This document shows, piece by piece, positions 15,629 to 25,491 of a DNA stretch of 64,000 nucleotides. The stretch comes from Actinomycetospora callitridis (lineage in GTDB: Bacteria; Actinomycetota; Actinomycetes; Mycobacteriales; Pseudonocardiaceae). Under the pieces are notes generated by a model. That model was not told the origin of the DNA. It searched no databases and worked only from the letters and a program-made list of their open reading frames with translations. The position numbers were made by a program, and so were the translations under genes. Position 1 is the first letter of the stretch. Each line of letters opens with the position of its first letter. Where the stretch lies: contig NZ_JAQZAK010000007.1 of the NCBI RefSeq assembly GCF_028737265.1, positions 186,001 to 250,000 of the forward strand, written 5' to 3'.

Positions 15629-16028
15629 ATGCTCCATCTCGGACTCCGCGTCACCGATCTGGAACACTCGCCGACCTTCTCAGCGCCCTCGGCTACGCGG
15701 AGCTCGGCCGCGTCCCCGAGACCCGTTCGGCAGCCTCACCATGCTCCGGCTACCCGACGACCCGTTCGTCAGCCTCGAATTCGTCCACGTCCCCACCCGG
15801 CCCGTGACCAGTACCGAGGCCGTCAACCACCTCGTCGTCCATGCCGACGACCTCGACGCGACGATCACCGATCTCGCCGCGCGAGGCGTCCCGCCCGAAC
15901 TGCCGGCCGAGCTCACACCGGGCTGCGGACGCCCTGGCTGACCGACCCGGACGGCTACCGGATCGAGCTCGTGCAGTGGCCGGCCGGACCCCCCGCCGGC
16001 ATGACAGCAGCCGACATGGGGGCGCGTG
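15629..16028 (+). pseudogene. Frameshifted VOC (glyoxalase/bleomycin-resistance) gene
   Basis: Fragments of one vicinal-oxygen-chelate protein appear in order but in different frames. They are 'MLHLGLRVTDLEHS' (frame of 15629), 'LSALGYAELGRVPETRS' (next frame), 'FGSLTMLRLPDDPFVSLEFVHVP...VNHLVVHADDLDATITDLAARGVPPELPAELTP' (third frame) and 'RTPWLTDPDGYRIELVQWPAGPPAGM' (first frame again). At least three frame changes over 400 bp mean no intact product. It could be sequencing error, but repeated shifts favour genuine decay. Confidence 0.75.
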
Positions 16029-16066
16029 AGGCGGGACCCGGAAACGCTCGTCAGCCATTCGCAGCG

Positions 16067-16477
16067 TCAGCCGTTCGCAGCATCGACGGCCTCGATCACG
16101 CTGAGGTCGTCGCGGACCGCCCAGTGCTCGGTGAGGTGCTCGCCGTCGGTGGCGAAGACGTGGAGCTGCTTCCAGGCGACCTGCGCGCCGCTCGGCGCCC
16201 GGTCCCCCAGCCAGGGCATCCCGCGGCCGACGTGCCGGCCGTGCAGCGTCACCCACACCGCGATCCGCCCGTCGTCGAGCCTGCCCCAGCCGTGCAGCTC
16301 CGCGCGGCGCTCCTCGAAGCCGGCTTCGATCCAGCCCCAGACCATGTCCCAGGTCTCCGGCCCGCGTCGTCCACTGACGTGGTCGTGCAGATCGCGCCGC
16401 ATCATCGCCTGGAACTCGGGCTCGCGGTGCGCGATCCAACCGGCGTAGGCCTGCGCGACCTGCTCTGCTTCGAGCAC
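16067..16477 (-). CDS. SnoaL/NTF2-like protein
   Basis: 136 residues from GTG (an in-frame start at 16513 adds 12). 'VAQAYAGWIAHREPEFQAMMRRDLHDHVSGRRGPETWDMVWGWIEAGFEERRAELHGWGRLDDGRIAVWVTLHGRHVG...QLHVFATDGEHLTEHWAVRDDLSVIEAVDA' has the alternating helix/sheet pattern and closing 'EHWAVRDD' of NTF2-like ester cyclase/SnoaL folds. Enzymatic or ligand role unknown. It is divergent from the ArsR gene across a 150-bp AT-richer promoter region. Confidence 0.75.
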   Translation of the reverse strand: MLEAEQVAQAYAGWIAHREPEFQAMMRRDLHDHVSGRRGPETWDMVWGWIEAGFEERRAELHGWGRLDDGRIAVWVTLHGRHVGRGMPWLGDRAPSGAQVAWKQLHVFATDGEHLTEHWAVRDDLSVIEAVDAANG

Positions 16478-16597
16478 GGACCCACTCTGGCACGGGGTCG
16501 CCGCCCTGGTCACGGTCGCGGCCGAGGCAGCGCGAGCTCACCGCTGATCGGAGTCTTGCCACGGGGATGGCCAGCGGATTTAATCGAGACCGCAATT

Positions 16598-16609
16598 AAC
16601 AACATTGTT
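16598..16609. promoter_or_regulatory. Candidate ArsR operator
   Basis: AACAA-CA-TTGTT, a perfect inverted repeat with a two-base spacer, lies 20-31 bases before the ArsR start in an AT-rich island (16580-16620) that stands out from the surrounding GC. It is probably the promoter/operator of the ArsR-SRPBCC pair. Confidence 0.45.
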
Positions 16610-16628
16610 TGATACGTCTTGGGGTGAC

Positions 16629-16982
16629 ATGGCCACCGACCAGCTCAGCCTGACCTTCGCCGCGCTCGCCGACCCCACCCGACGCGCCATCCTGACCCTG
16701 CTCGCCGAGGACGAGGCGACGGTGAACGAGGTCGCCGCGCAGTTCCCCATCAGCGTCCCGGCGGTCTCACGACACCTCAAGGTGCTCGAACGCGCCGGAC
16801 TGATCGTGCGCAGCCGAGAGGCCCAGTGGCGGCGCAGCCGCCTGCAGGCCGAGCCGTTCGACGACGCCGTGGCGTGGATGCAGTCCCGGACACGGACGTG
16901 GCAGGCCCGCATGGACCGACTCGAGGCGCACCTGCGCCGGCAAGGAGCCCACGATGAGCGAACAGACCCCGACAACATCTGA
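16629..16982 (+). CDS. ArsR family transcriptional regulator
   Basis: 117 residues from ATG (a TTG at 16605 is an alternative but lies in the operator). The winged helix is 'FAALADPTRRAILTLLAEDEATVNEVAAQFPISVPAVSRHLKVLERAGLIVRSREAQWRRSRLQ'. There is no metal-binding cysteine motif, so it belongs to the metal-independent group that travels with SRPBCC (Aha1-like) genes. It overlaps the next gene by 29 bp. The pair is a widespread two-gene module in which the regulator controls the operon. Confidence 0.9.
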   Translation: MATDQLSLTFAALADPTRRAILTLLAEDEATVNEVAAQFPISVPAVSRHLKVLERAGLIVRSREAQWRRSRLQAEPFDDAVAWMQSRTRTWQARMDRLEAHLRRQGAHDERTDPDNI

Positions 16983-17412
16983 CCAGCACATCCTGATCAC
17001 CCGCGTGTTCGACGTGCCCCGCGAGCGGGTGTTCCGGGCCTGGACCGACCCCGACGCGCTCGCTGCGTGGTACGGCCCGGCGCACGTCGAGACGCCTCGC
17101 GAAAGCATCCGCGTCGACCTGCGTGTCGGCGGACGCTACGAGCTGACGATGCTGATGCCCGGCGGGGGCGAGTTCGCGATCGGCTACGAGGTCGTCGAAC
17201 TCGTCGAGCCGGAACTCCTCGTGCTGCGCTCCGACCCGATGCCCGAGATGGGCATGCACGAACCCACCGTGCTGCGGTTGGAGTTCCACGACCACGGCCC
17301 CAAGACGCGGATGACCCTCAGCGACGGGCCCTACCCCGCCCACGGCCGCGGCGGCGCCGAGGCCGGCTGGACGGCCGCCTTCGAGAAGCTCGAGGCGCAG
17401 CTGGCCGAGTGA
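16954..17412 (+). CDS. SRPBCC domain protein (Aha1/START-like)
   Basis: 152 residues: 'HILITRVFDVPRERVFRAWTDPDALAAWYGPAHVETPRESIRVDLRVGGRYELTMLMPGGGEF' and 'TVLRLEFHDHGPKTRMTLSDGPYP...AGWTAAFEKLEAQLAE' are the standard activator-of-Hsp90-like SRPBCC pattern. It is translated from within the end of the ArsR gene, so it is co-expressed. Such proteins bind hydrophobic ligands; the ligand is unknown. Confidence 0.88.
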   Translation: MSEQTPTTSDQHILITRVFDVPRERVFRAWTDPDALAAWYGPAHVETPRESIRVDLRVGGRYELTMLMPGGGEFAIGYEVVELVEPELLVLRSDPMPEMGMHEPTVLRLEFHDHGPKTRMTLSDGPYPAHGRGGAEAGWTAAFEKLEAQLAE

Positions 17413-17555
17413 GCACGAGCAGCTTCCGCGGTACCCCTCGGCGGACGGACGACTCCGGTCTCGGCAACGCGTCCAGGACGCCGACCCCGGCGTCGCGCAC
17501 GGAGGGTACGCAGGGCACCATGCCGGGCGGTTGACTCAAGCAGCCGCAGTACGGC

Positions 17556-17593
17556 GGCCCCGCCTCGGTAGGTGGCTCTTCCCGAGCGGGGCC
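17556..17593. terminator. Hairpin between SRPBCC and xylose isomerase genes
   Basis: GGCCCCGC/TCGG pairs with CCGAGCGGGGCC in a 12-bp stem with a single bulged C, in the 229-bp gap between convergent genes. No other feature was seen in 17413-17641. Confidence 0.6.
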
Positions 17594-17641
17594 GTCGTTG
17601 CAACGCCTGTCCTGTCGCGGGCCGCGGCAGCCCGGGCCGGG

Positions 17642-18826
17642 TCAGCGCACTCCGAGCAGGTGCTCGAGGGCGAGTCGCTGCACGTGGGCGAAGCCGTAGC
17701 CCTGGGTGCGGGCGCGGTCGATGTCGAAGTCCTCGTACGCGCTGCGGTCCGCCAGCAGGTCGGCGTAGCCCTCCTGCTCGCCGAGGGTGGGCCGCGCGAG
17801 CTCGGGGACCCCAGCGGCCGCGAGCGCCTCCTGCACCTCGGGGTCCGCGCGGAACGCCCGCGCCTTCACCCGCAGGGCGAGGTAGGTCTCCATGTTCGCC
17901 AGCGCCGACTCCCAGACGCCCTCCATGCTCTCGGTGCGCAGCGGCTTGTAGTCGAAGTGGCGGGGGCCGTCGTAGCCCGGCCCGCCGCCCGGGGAGCCGT
18001 TGTCGAGCAGGTCGACGGTGGAGAACGCCTGCAGCAGGTCGCCGTAGCCGAAGACGAGGTCCTGGTCGTAGCGCGGGCCCTTCTGCCCGTTGAGGTCGAT
18101 GTGGAACAGCTTCCCGGCCCACAGCGCCTGCGCGATGCCGTGCGTGTAGTTGAGGGTCGCCATCTGCTCGTGCCCGGTCTCGGGATTGATCCCGACCATG
18201 TCGGCGTGCTCGAGCTCGTGGATGAACGCCAGCGCGTGGCCGATCGTGGGGAGCAGGATGTCGCCGCGGGGCTCGTTGGGTTTGGGCTCGAGCGCGAACC
18301 GCATCCCGTAGTCGTTGTCGATCACGTACTGCGCGAGGGTGTCGATCGCCTCGCGGTAGCGGTCCAGAGCGGCGCGTGCGTCCTTGCCGAAGTCGACCTC
18401 CGAGCCCTCCCGTCCACCCCAGAACACGTACGTGTGGGCGCCGAACTCGGCGGCCAGGTCGAGGTTGCGCATGACCTTGCGGATCGCGTACCGGCGCACG
18501 CTGCGGTCGTTGCTGGTGAACCCGCCGTCCTTGAACACCGGGTCGCCGAACAGGTTCGTCGTGGCCATCGGCACCACGAGCCCGGTCTCGTCGAGCGCGC
18601 CCCGGAACTCCCGGACGACCTTCGACCGCTCGTCGGGGCTGCTGCCCGGCGGGATCAGGTCGTCGTCGTGGAAGGTGATGCCGTAGGCGCCGAGATCGCT
18701 GAGGCGGTGCACCGCCTCCACGGCGGCGAGCACGGGGCGGGTGGCCTCACCGAACAGGTCGCGAGCCTGCCAGCCCACGGTCCACAGGCCGAAGCTGAAC
18801 TTGTCCTCGCGGGTCGGCGTGGCCAT
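17642..18826 (-). CDS. xylA: Xylose isomerase
   Basis: 394 residues, the usual length for the short (class I) actinomycete enzyme that interconverts D-xylose and D-xylulose and also glucose and fructose. Visible motifs are 'FGLWTVGWQARDLFG', the catalytic 'GITFHDDDLIPPG' (His53, Asp56), 'VFWGGREGSEVD', metal site 'FALEPKPNEPRGDILLPT' and 'HIDLNGQKGPRYDQDLVFG'. The start is the ATG giving MATPTREDKFSFGLW. No xylulokinase or sugar transporter is adjacent, and the gene is divergent from an HDAC-like hydrolase. Confidence 0.95.
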   Translation of the reverse strand: MATPTREDKFSFGLWTVGWQARDLFGEATRPVLAAVEAVHRLSDLGAYGITFHDDDLIPPGSSPDERSKVVREFRGALDETGLVVPMATTNLFGDPVFKDGGFTSNDRSVRRYAIRKVMRNLDLAAEFGAHTYVFWGGREGSEVDFGKDARAALDRYREAIDTLAQYVIDNDYGMRFALEPKPNEPRGDILLPTIGHALAFIHELEHADMVGINPETGHEQMATLNYTHGIAQALWAGKLFHIDLNGQKGPRYDQDLVFGYGDLLQAFSTVDLLDNGSPGGGPGYDGPRHFDYKPLRTESMEGVWESALANMETYLALRVKARAFRADPEVQEALAAAGVPELARPTLGEQEGYADLLADRSAYEDFDIDRARTQGYGFAHVQRLALEHLLGVR

Positions 18827-18956
18827 GGGCCATCCCCTCTCTGGGCGTCGAGGGCAGGATCTCGTCGCGGCGCCGACCCGGCAACCAGCAGACCTCGTCG
18901 AGATGTGGTGGAAGCATCCGGCACGACGTCCCGCGCACCACCGAGGAGCCGCCCTG

Positions 18957-20081
<1,125 letters not shown>

Positions 20082-20093
20082 CCCGTCCGGCCC

Positions 20094-20570
20094 TCAGGCG
20101 TGGTGGCGGTTCACCGCGAGATCGCGGAGGCGGCTCAGGCACTCGGTGTTGCGGACATGGACGGCGGGAGCCTGGAGGGCCGCCGGCATGAACCAGCCGG
20201 GGCCGCTGTCCGCGTACTCGTACATGGTCACCTCGCACCGATCGTCGCCGAGCGGTTCCACGGTGATCTCCACCCTGGCCGAGCCGATCACGAAGGCACG
20301 CGCCTGGAGGACCAGCCGGCTCCCCGGGTCGACCTCGAGCACCTCGGTGTCGTCGCTGATCTGCAGGGGCCAGACGCCGGCGCTGTGGTGCAGCTTCGTG
20401 CCGACCTGCGGCCAGCCGTCGTCCACCGCACGCATGTGCGTCGCTCCGACCACCCACAACGGATAGAGCCATCCGTCGGCCAGGACCGCCCACACCTGCT
20501 CGCAGGTGCACGGCATCACCATGCTGGCTTCCGGTCGGAACACGACGACCTCCCCGGCGCCGCCCGGCAC
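20094..20570 (-). CDS. SRPBCC family protein
   Basis: About 158 residues. The core 'EQVWAVLADGWLYPLWVVGATHMRAVDDGWPQVGTKLHHSAGVWPLQISDDTEVLEVDPGSRLVLQARAF' and 'RVEITVEPLGDDRCEVTMYEYADSGPG' is a well-known actinobacterial SRPBCC type. The start is uncertain: GTG at 20570 keeps the expected first strand (EVVVFRPEASMVMP), while ATG codons at 20522 and 20516 give shorter proteins. It is divergent from the membrane-protein gene at 20730. Confidence 0.75.
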   Translation of the reverse strand: MPGGAGEVVVFRPEASMVMPCTCEQVWAVLADGWLYPLWVVGATHMRAVDDGWPQVGTKLHHSAGVWPLQISDDTEVLEVDPGSRLVLQARAFVIGSARVEITVEPLGDDRCEVTMYEYADSGPGWFMPAALQAPAVHVRNTECLSRLRDLAVNRHHA

Positions 20571-20729
20571 CGTGATCTGGATGTGGACACGACAGGTACC
20601 TGGACCACGAGCGGGAGAAACGTCCGAGGCAGCGATCGGCGCTCGTGACGGGTTTGCCGTCGGGCCTCCGCCGTTCATCCTCCGGGCCACGCCGGAGGAG
20701 AGGCCCGCGGCGCGGGCGGAGGAGGACCG

Positions 20730-21902
20730 ATGACCGACCTCGACCAACGACAGCACTCGAGATCGGTGGACGGCCGTGGCCGCACCCTCGTGGTGGGCCT
20801 GCTCGCCGACCCGGACACACCCGCCGAGGTCGCCGCGAAGCTGGTCGACACCCTGCCCGACATCCTCGGCGCCCGCGTCGACGGCGAGGTCACCTGGGAC
20901 GTCCGCACCATGACCCACTCGGTCACCGCCTCGGTGCAGGACCCCGAAGAGGTCCTCGGCGCCGTCGCCGACCAGACCGCCGACACCGAGTGGGACATCG
21001 GGGTCTATCTCACCGACCTGCCCATGCAGCACGGCGAGCGCCCGATCCTGGCCGACCTCGACCACGACCGCCGTGTCGCCGGGCTCTCCCTGCCCGGCTT
21101 CGGCCCGTTCCTGCAGCACCACAAGGTCCGCAACGCCATCGTCCGCCTGGTCGCCGACCTCACCGGCAAGGCCGACGCCGGCCTCGAGGCCGGCAAGCAC
21201 CACCCCAGCCGCGTCGGGCGGGCCATGGCGCGGACTCTGCAGCCGGTCCACCTCGTCCACGACGACAACGGCCAGCACACCCGCCGCTACGTCACCACCC
21301 CCTGGCGCGGGCGGGCCCGGCTGCTCGCCGGCATGGTGCGCACCAACCAACCCTGGCGCCTCGTCGTCGGCATGCGCAGCGCGCTCGCCGCCGTCCTGGG
21401 CACCAGCGCCTACCTGACCCTCACCTCCACCACGACCTGGCTGCTGGCCACCCGCCTCGGCGCCGGCAAACTCACCCTCACCCTGCTGGTGGCGATCGCC
21501 CTCATGGTCGCCTGGATCATCGGCGCCCACCACCTCTGGGAACGCGCTCGCGACCCCGGCGAACGGGAGGAGACCATCCTGTTCAACGCCTCCACCGTGA
21601 TCACCCTGAGCATCGGCGTGTTGACCATGGCCGTCGCGGTGTACGTGCTCACCCTGCTCGGATCGCTGTTCTTCCTCGAACCCTCGGTCCTCGGCTCGAC
21701 CCTGGGCCGCCCACCCACACTCGGCGACCACCTCGCCCTCGCGTGGCTCGCCACCGGCCTGGCCACCATCGCCGGCGCCCTCGGCTCCGGGCTCGACAGC
21801 GAGGACGCCGTCCGCCGCGCGGCCTACGGGTACCGCGAACGCCAGCGCCGCGAGGAGATCGGTCAGGACGAGGAGGACAGCGAGAGTTCGTCGTCGTCCT
21901 GA
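20730..21902 (+). CDS. Membrane protein with soluble N-terminal domain
   Basis: 390 residues. A soluble N-terminal half (about 1-200: 'LVVGLLADPDTPAEVAAKLVDTLPDILGARVDGEVTWDV...DTEWDIGVYLTDLPMQHGERPILADLDHDRRVAGLSLPGFGP') precedes about four hydrophobic helices (about 218-345). The tail is acidic and serine-rich (GQDEEDSESSSSS). I recognise it as a recurrent actinobacterial hypothetical but know no function. Its 3' end is a hairpin like that of the membrane protein at 5983-6357. Confidence 0.8.
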   Translation: MTDLDQRQHSRSVDGRGRTLVVGLLADPDTPAEVAAKLVDTLPDILGARVDGEVTWDVRTMTHSVTASVQDPEEVLGAVADQTADTEWDIGVYLTDLPMQHGERPILADLDHDRRVAGLSLPGFGPFLQHHKVRNAIVRLVADLTGKADAGLEAGKHHPSRVGRAMARTLQPVHLVHDDNGQHTRRYVTTPWRGRARLLAGMVRTNQPWRLVVGMRSALAAVLGTSAYLTLTSTTTWLLATRLGAGKLTLTLLVAIALMVAWIIGAHHLWERARDPGEREETILFNASTVITLSIGVLTMAVAVYVLTLLGSLFFLEPSVLGSTLGRPPTLGDHLALAWLATGLATIAGALGSGLDSEDAVRRAAYGYRERQRREEIGQDEEDSESSSSS

Positions 21903-21904
21903 CC
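21861..21904. terminator. Hairpin overlapping the membrane-protein stop codon
   Basis: GGTCAGGACGA (21861-21871) and TCGTCCTGACC (21894-21904) form a perfect 11-bp stem with a 22-nt loop. The TGA stop (21900-21902) is within the right arm. The arms match those of the 5982-6020 hairpin. Confidence 0.6.
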
Positions 21905-22077
21905 GGCCCTCAACTAGCCACAGAACGAATGAACCACGAAGCACCTGGCCGAATACGGACGACTTGTCGCGGGTGAAACTTGACCCGAGACCAGTTAGTG
22001 GAGAACCGTGACGGGGCCTGGCTCGTCGAGAGCCCGACCGTCGCCCCCGGCTCCGGTCGGCGCAGGAGCCGAGTGGG

Positions 22078-22122
22078 GGCGGCCCAGACCCCGTCATCCC
22101 CCCGACGTCGGTCTGGGCCGCC
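22078..22122. terminator. Bidirectional terminator hairpin
   Basis: Perfect 13-bp arms GGCGGCCCAGACC (22078-22090) and GGTCTGGGCCGCC (22110-22122) with a 19-nt loop, in the 238-bp gap between convergent genes. Confidence 0.75.
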
Positions 22123-22140
22123 TTCCCGCGCCGTCCCGCG

Positions 22141-23271
22141 CTACGTCGTGTGCGACCGCAGCCGCACCAGCGCGATGCGACGCCGAACCTTCGCCTGGTA
22201 GCCGGCGAAGCCGGGCCAGGCGGCGACGAAGCGTGCCCACAGCTCCGCGTGCTCGTGGACGCCGACCTCGGTGGCGACCACGGCGATGCGCTCGCCGCGG
22301 AACGTGACCTGCGCCTGTGGATCGGCCTGCAGGTTGAGCCACCACGGCGGCTCGCGGTCGACCCCGCCGTGGGAGGCGGCGACGAGCAGATCGTCGCCGT
22401 CGGGGAGGACCAGCACCATGACCGTGCGCGGTTCCCCGCTTCGGCGTCCCGTCGTCGTGAGGGCGATGACCTCGGTGCCCGCGATCCACCGGTGGCCCCA
22501 CCGGCTGCGGGTGGCGCGCACGATCGCGACCTGCGCCCGCGTGATCGCCTTCATGAGGCGGACCATCCGCTGGTCGGCGGGCGACAGGCCCGTCCCGAAC
22601 AACAGCGCTGCTCGAGCGCGGAAGCGGCGCTCGGTGACGGCGAGCAGCACCCGCAGCGGCGTCGGGGCGTCCGCGAGCAGCGTCGCTCGCTCGTCCGGGG
22701 TGGCGTGCCCGACCACCCACGGCACGACGAAGGTCAGGACGCGGAGCCCGAGCGTGCCCCGGAACCGTTCCTGCAGCCGGGCGTAGTCCTCGACCCGCAC
22801 CCGCTCGGTGATGATCGGGAAGACGTCCCGCTCCTCGTCGCCCACGTGCCGGGCGAGCAGGTCCGCCAGCTCGTGCAGCGTCCCGGCGAGCTCCGGGGTC
22901 GCGGTGTCGGCGGCCGCCAGCTCGCCGGCCCGGGCCAGCAGCGGGTCGAGGCGCTCGTGATCCTCGGTCAGTGCCACCAGCGCCGTGCGGTCCGCGGCGA
23001 CCGCTTCGAGCAGGGGCCACACGTCGTCGTCCTCCACCCGGTGGTGGTTGACGATCTCCGCGGATACCCCGCGCAGATACCACTGCAGCAGGCGCAGGCG
23101 CGGCGGGTCCGGGGAACCGGCGAGGTCGTCGGCAACCGCCGCGAGCCGGGCGAGGTCACGGGTCATCGCGCGGTGGACCACCCGGTAGTCGCACAGATCC
23201 GGTGCTGGGTCCTCCGGGGTCCGGGGCGTGGCGGTGCGGGTCGTGGTCCCGGTGCGCTCGATGGTCGTCAT
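22141..23271 (-). CDS. Hemerythrin - nitroreductase (F420/DDN-type) fusion protein
   Basis: 376 residues. The N-terminal half is a hemerythrin-like HHE four-helix bundle ('DYRVVHRAMTRDLARLAA', 'EIVNHHRVEDDDVWPLLEAV', 'EDHERLDPLLARA', 'LADLLARHVGDEERDVFPII'), carrying His/Glu iron ligands. The C-terminal part (about 230-375) is a split-beta-barrel nitroreductase/quinone reductase of the deazaflavin-dependent DDN family ('GTEVIALTTTGRRSGEPRTVMVLVLPDGDDLLVAASHGGVDREPPWWLNLQADPQAQVTF'). The combination suggests an iron-based oxygen or NO sensor linked to reductive chemistry, but that is inference. It ends at the convergent terminator. Confidence 0.88.
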   Translation of the reverse strand: MTTIERTGTTTRTATPRTPEDPAPDLCDYRVVHRAMTRDLARLAAVADDLAGSPDPPRLRLLQWYLRGVSAEIVNHHRVEDDDVWPLLEAVAADRTALVALTEDHERLDPLLARAGELAAADTATPELAGTLHELADLLARHVGDEERDVFPIITERVRVEDYARLQERFRGTLGLRVLTFVVPWVVGHATPDERATLLADAPTPLRVLLAVTERRFRARAALLFGTGLSPADQRMVRLMKAITRAQVAIVRATRSRWGHRWIAGTEVIALTTTGRRSGEPRTVMVLVLPDGDDLLVAASHGGVDREPPWWLNLQADPQAQVTFRGERIAVVATEVGVHEHAELWARFVAAWPGFAGYQAKVRRRIALVRLRSHTT

Positions 23272-23333
23272 GGTGGGCTCCTTCGTGGATCAGGCGCGAT
23301 CAGGCGTGGGTCAGGGTGTTCGGGCGGTCGTGA

Positions 23334-24731
23334 TCAGGCGGCTGTGGCGATCGCGGTCGCCTCCCGGACCGCTGCGCGGGCCTGCAGCGCGCCGGGGACG
23401 CCGTCGGGGCGGGCGACCAGCGCCGCGTCGGGGGACAGTCCCAGAGCACGCGCGCTCAGGGCGTCGAGGGTGTGGACGGTGACGGGTGCGGAGCCGGCAC
23501 GTCCGGCGGCCAGGGCACGGGCCGAGGCGTCGGCGGCGGGTCCCGCGAACACGGTCCACCCCGGGCCGAGCAGGTCCAGGGACGAGCGTCCGTCCGGGAG
23601 CGCGACATGGGACAGGCGGGGGCCGAGGTCGACGGCGAGCTCGTCGCGGACGCTGCGCCGGCTGCCGTCCGGGTCGAGCGAGCGCGCGACGACGTGCTCG
23701 GCGACGGGCCGGCGCTCGGCTTCGTAGGTGTCGAGCAGCTCGGGGCCGGCCCAGCCCGCCAGGACCCAGGCGAGCTTCCAGGCGAGGTCGGCCCCACCTT
23801 GCAGGGCGATGTTCATGCCGGTGCCGCCGCGCGGCGTCACTCGGTGGGCGGCGTCGCCGGCCAGGAAGACGTCACCGTCGCGGAACCGCTCGGCGAGCTG
23901 GGCCGGCGAGCGGAATGCCCGGAGGCTCTCGAGGTGGACCGGCAGGTGCGCGAGCCCCGCGCCGCGGCGCAGGCGCTCGATGATCTGGTGCGGGCGCGGG
24001 GCCGCGACGCCCGGCTCGACAGCGGGCGCGTACACCCATCGGTCGTCGGGGCCGGCGGGCAGGAACAGCCCGGGCGTCTCGGTGACCGAGTAGAGGCCGT
24101 AGAGACGCGGCCCCAGCAGGGGCAGCAACGGGGCGTGGACCACGGCCTGGATCCCGCTCACCGCGCCGGCGTCGCCCCCGTGGACCGTGACCCCGAGCTG
24201 TCGACGCACGGTGCTGTGCGCACCGTCGGCGCCGACGACGTAGCGAGTCCACAGGGAGCGCCCGTCTCCCGTGGTGACGTGCACACCGTCGGGAAGCGAG
24301 CGCACCGAGGCGACCTCGACGCCGGCCTCGACCCGGACCGTGGGCAGGGTCGCGAGGTGCTCGCGCAGCACGGTCTCGAGCCGGTCCTGGGCCACGACCG
24401 CGGGGGCCGCCGGGCTGACCAGGGCGGCCTGCTCGCGGGAGGGGTAGCCCACCGCGTGGGCTCGCCCGGCGTCTGCGCTGATCAGTGTTGCGCACTCCCA
24501 GAGCCAGACGTCGGCGTCGACGCTCTGCGCGCGGACCGCCGCCTCGAGGCCCCAGGACCGGATCAGCTCCATCGAGCGGGTGCTCGCGACGGTGGCCCGC
24601 GGGCGGGTGGACGGCACCGTGCGCTTCTCGACCAGCACGGTCTCGATGCCGTACCGGCCGAGGGTGAGGGCGGCGGCGAGGCCGGCGGCTCCGCCACCGA
24701 CCACGAGCACGGGTATCTGATGAGCACTCAT
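23334..24731 (-). CDS. FAD-dependent aromatic monooxygenase
   Basis: 465 residues. The dinucleotide fold is 'IPVLVVGGGAAGLAAALTLGRYGIETVLVEKR'. The hydroxylase motif 'VVGADGAHSTVRRQLG' and the FAD ribityl motif 'GDVFLAGDAAHRVTPRGGTGMNIALQGGADLAWKLAWVL' are both intact. This is the PheA/TfdB-type group that hydroxylates phenols or polyketide aromatics using NAD(P)H and O2. Start ATG at 24731 is preferred over 24743 because GGAG stands six bases before it. It is divergent from a TetR gene that probably represses it. Confidence 0.9.
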   Translation of the reverse strand: MSAHQIPVLVVGGGAAGLAAALTLGRYGIETVLVEKRTVPSTRPRATVASTRSMELIRSWGLEAAVRAQSVDADVWLWECATLISADAGRAHAVGYPSREQAALVSPAAPAVVAQDRLETVLREHLATLPTVRVEAGVEVASVRSLPDGVHVTTGDGRSLWTRYVVGADGAHSTVRRQLGVTVHGGDAGAVSGIQAVVHAPLLPLLGPRLYGLYSVTETPGLFLPAGPDDRWVYAPAVEPGVAAPRPHQIIERLRRGAGLAHLPVHLESLRAFRSPAQLAERFRDGDVFLAGDAAHRVTPRGGTGMNIALQGGADLAWKLAWVLAGWAGPELLDTYEAERRPVAEHVVARSLDPDGSRRSVRDELAVDLGPRLSHVALPDGRSSLDLLGPGWTVFAGPAADASARALAAGRAGSAPVTVHTLDALSARALGLSPDAALVARPDGVPGALQARAAVREATAIATAA

Positions 24732-24752
24732 GACCAACTCCATCGGACGTGT

Positions 24753-24768
24753 TGTCTATTAGAAGACA
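24753..24768. promoter_or_regulatory. Candidate TetR operator (monooxygenase/TetR promoter)
   Basis: TGTCT-N6-AGACA inverted repeat in the 88-bp AT-rich gap between the divergent FAD monooxygenase and TetR genes, close to both starts. Confidence 0.5.
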
Positions 24769-24819
24769 GAGTGTTTAGCGAAATACAGGCTGTCAAGCGA
24801 AAGTGCTAACGTCCCGTCC

Positions 24820-25434
24820 GTGACCACCCGGAAGTACGAGCAGCGGTTGCGGGCGGAGTCGGCGGAGCAGACCCGCCGCGACGTCCTCGCCGCGCTGGAG
24901 AACCGCCTGCGGGAGGCCCCGGGCGCCTCGGTGAGCATCGAGGACGTGGCCCGTCGCGCCGGAGTGTCCCGATCGACCGTCTATCTCGTCTTCGGCTCGC
25001 GTGCCGGGCTCTTCGACGCCCTCGCCGACGACCTGTGGGACCGCTCCGGGCTCCCACGGCTGACCGAGGCGGTCGCTCACGCCGACGCCCGCGAGCACCT
25101 GCGCGGGGGCCTCCGCACCGGTGCAGAGATCTTCGCCGCGATGCGGGACGTCGCGGCGGTGCTGTACCGCATGTCGGCCCTGGACCCGGAGGCTGTCGGC
25201 GGCTCGATCGCCCGCAAGGAGGAGCACCGCTGGGGCGGCATGCTGCACCTCGCCACCCGTCTCGGCGAGCAGGACGTCCTGCGACCCGACGTCACCGTTG
25301 ATGAGGCCGCCGAGACCCTCTGGGTGCTCGCGAGCTTCGAGAGCTTCGACGCGCTCTACACCGGCCGGGGCCTCCCCGCCGATGAGGTCGCCCGCGTCCT
25401 GATCGCCATGGCGGAGCGCACCCTCTGCCGCTGA
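24820..25434 (+). CDS. TetR family transcriptional regulator
   Basis: 204 residues from GTG. The HTH is 'VSIEDVARRAGVSRSTVYLVFGSRAGLFDALADDLW' (about 38-72), followed by an all-helical ligand domain. It is divergent from the FAD monooxygenase, with an inverted repeat between them. It most likely represses that gene and itself, responding to the aromatic substrate. Confidence 0.88.
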   Translation: MTTRKYEQRLRAESAEQTRRDVLAALENRLREAPGASVSIEDVARRAGVSRSTVYLVFGSRAGLFDALADDLWDRSGLPRLTEAVAHADAREHLRGGLRTGAEIFAAMRDVAAVLYRMSALDPEAVGGSIARKEEHRWGGMLHLATRLGEQDVLRPDVTVDEAAETLWVLASFESFDALYTGRGLPADEVARVLIAMAERTLCR

Positions 25435-25491
25435 GGCGCGCGCCCCGGGGTGCACCGAAACCTCCGTCGCCTCGACCGTGAACCGCGGCGA

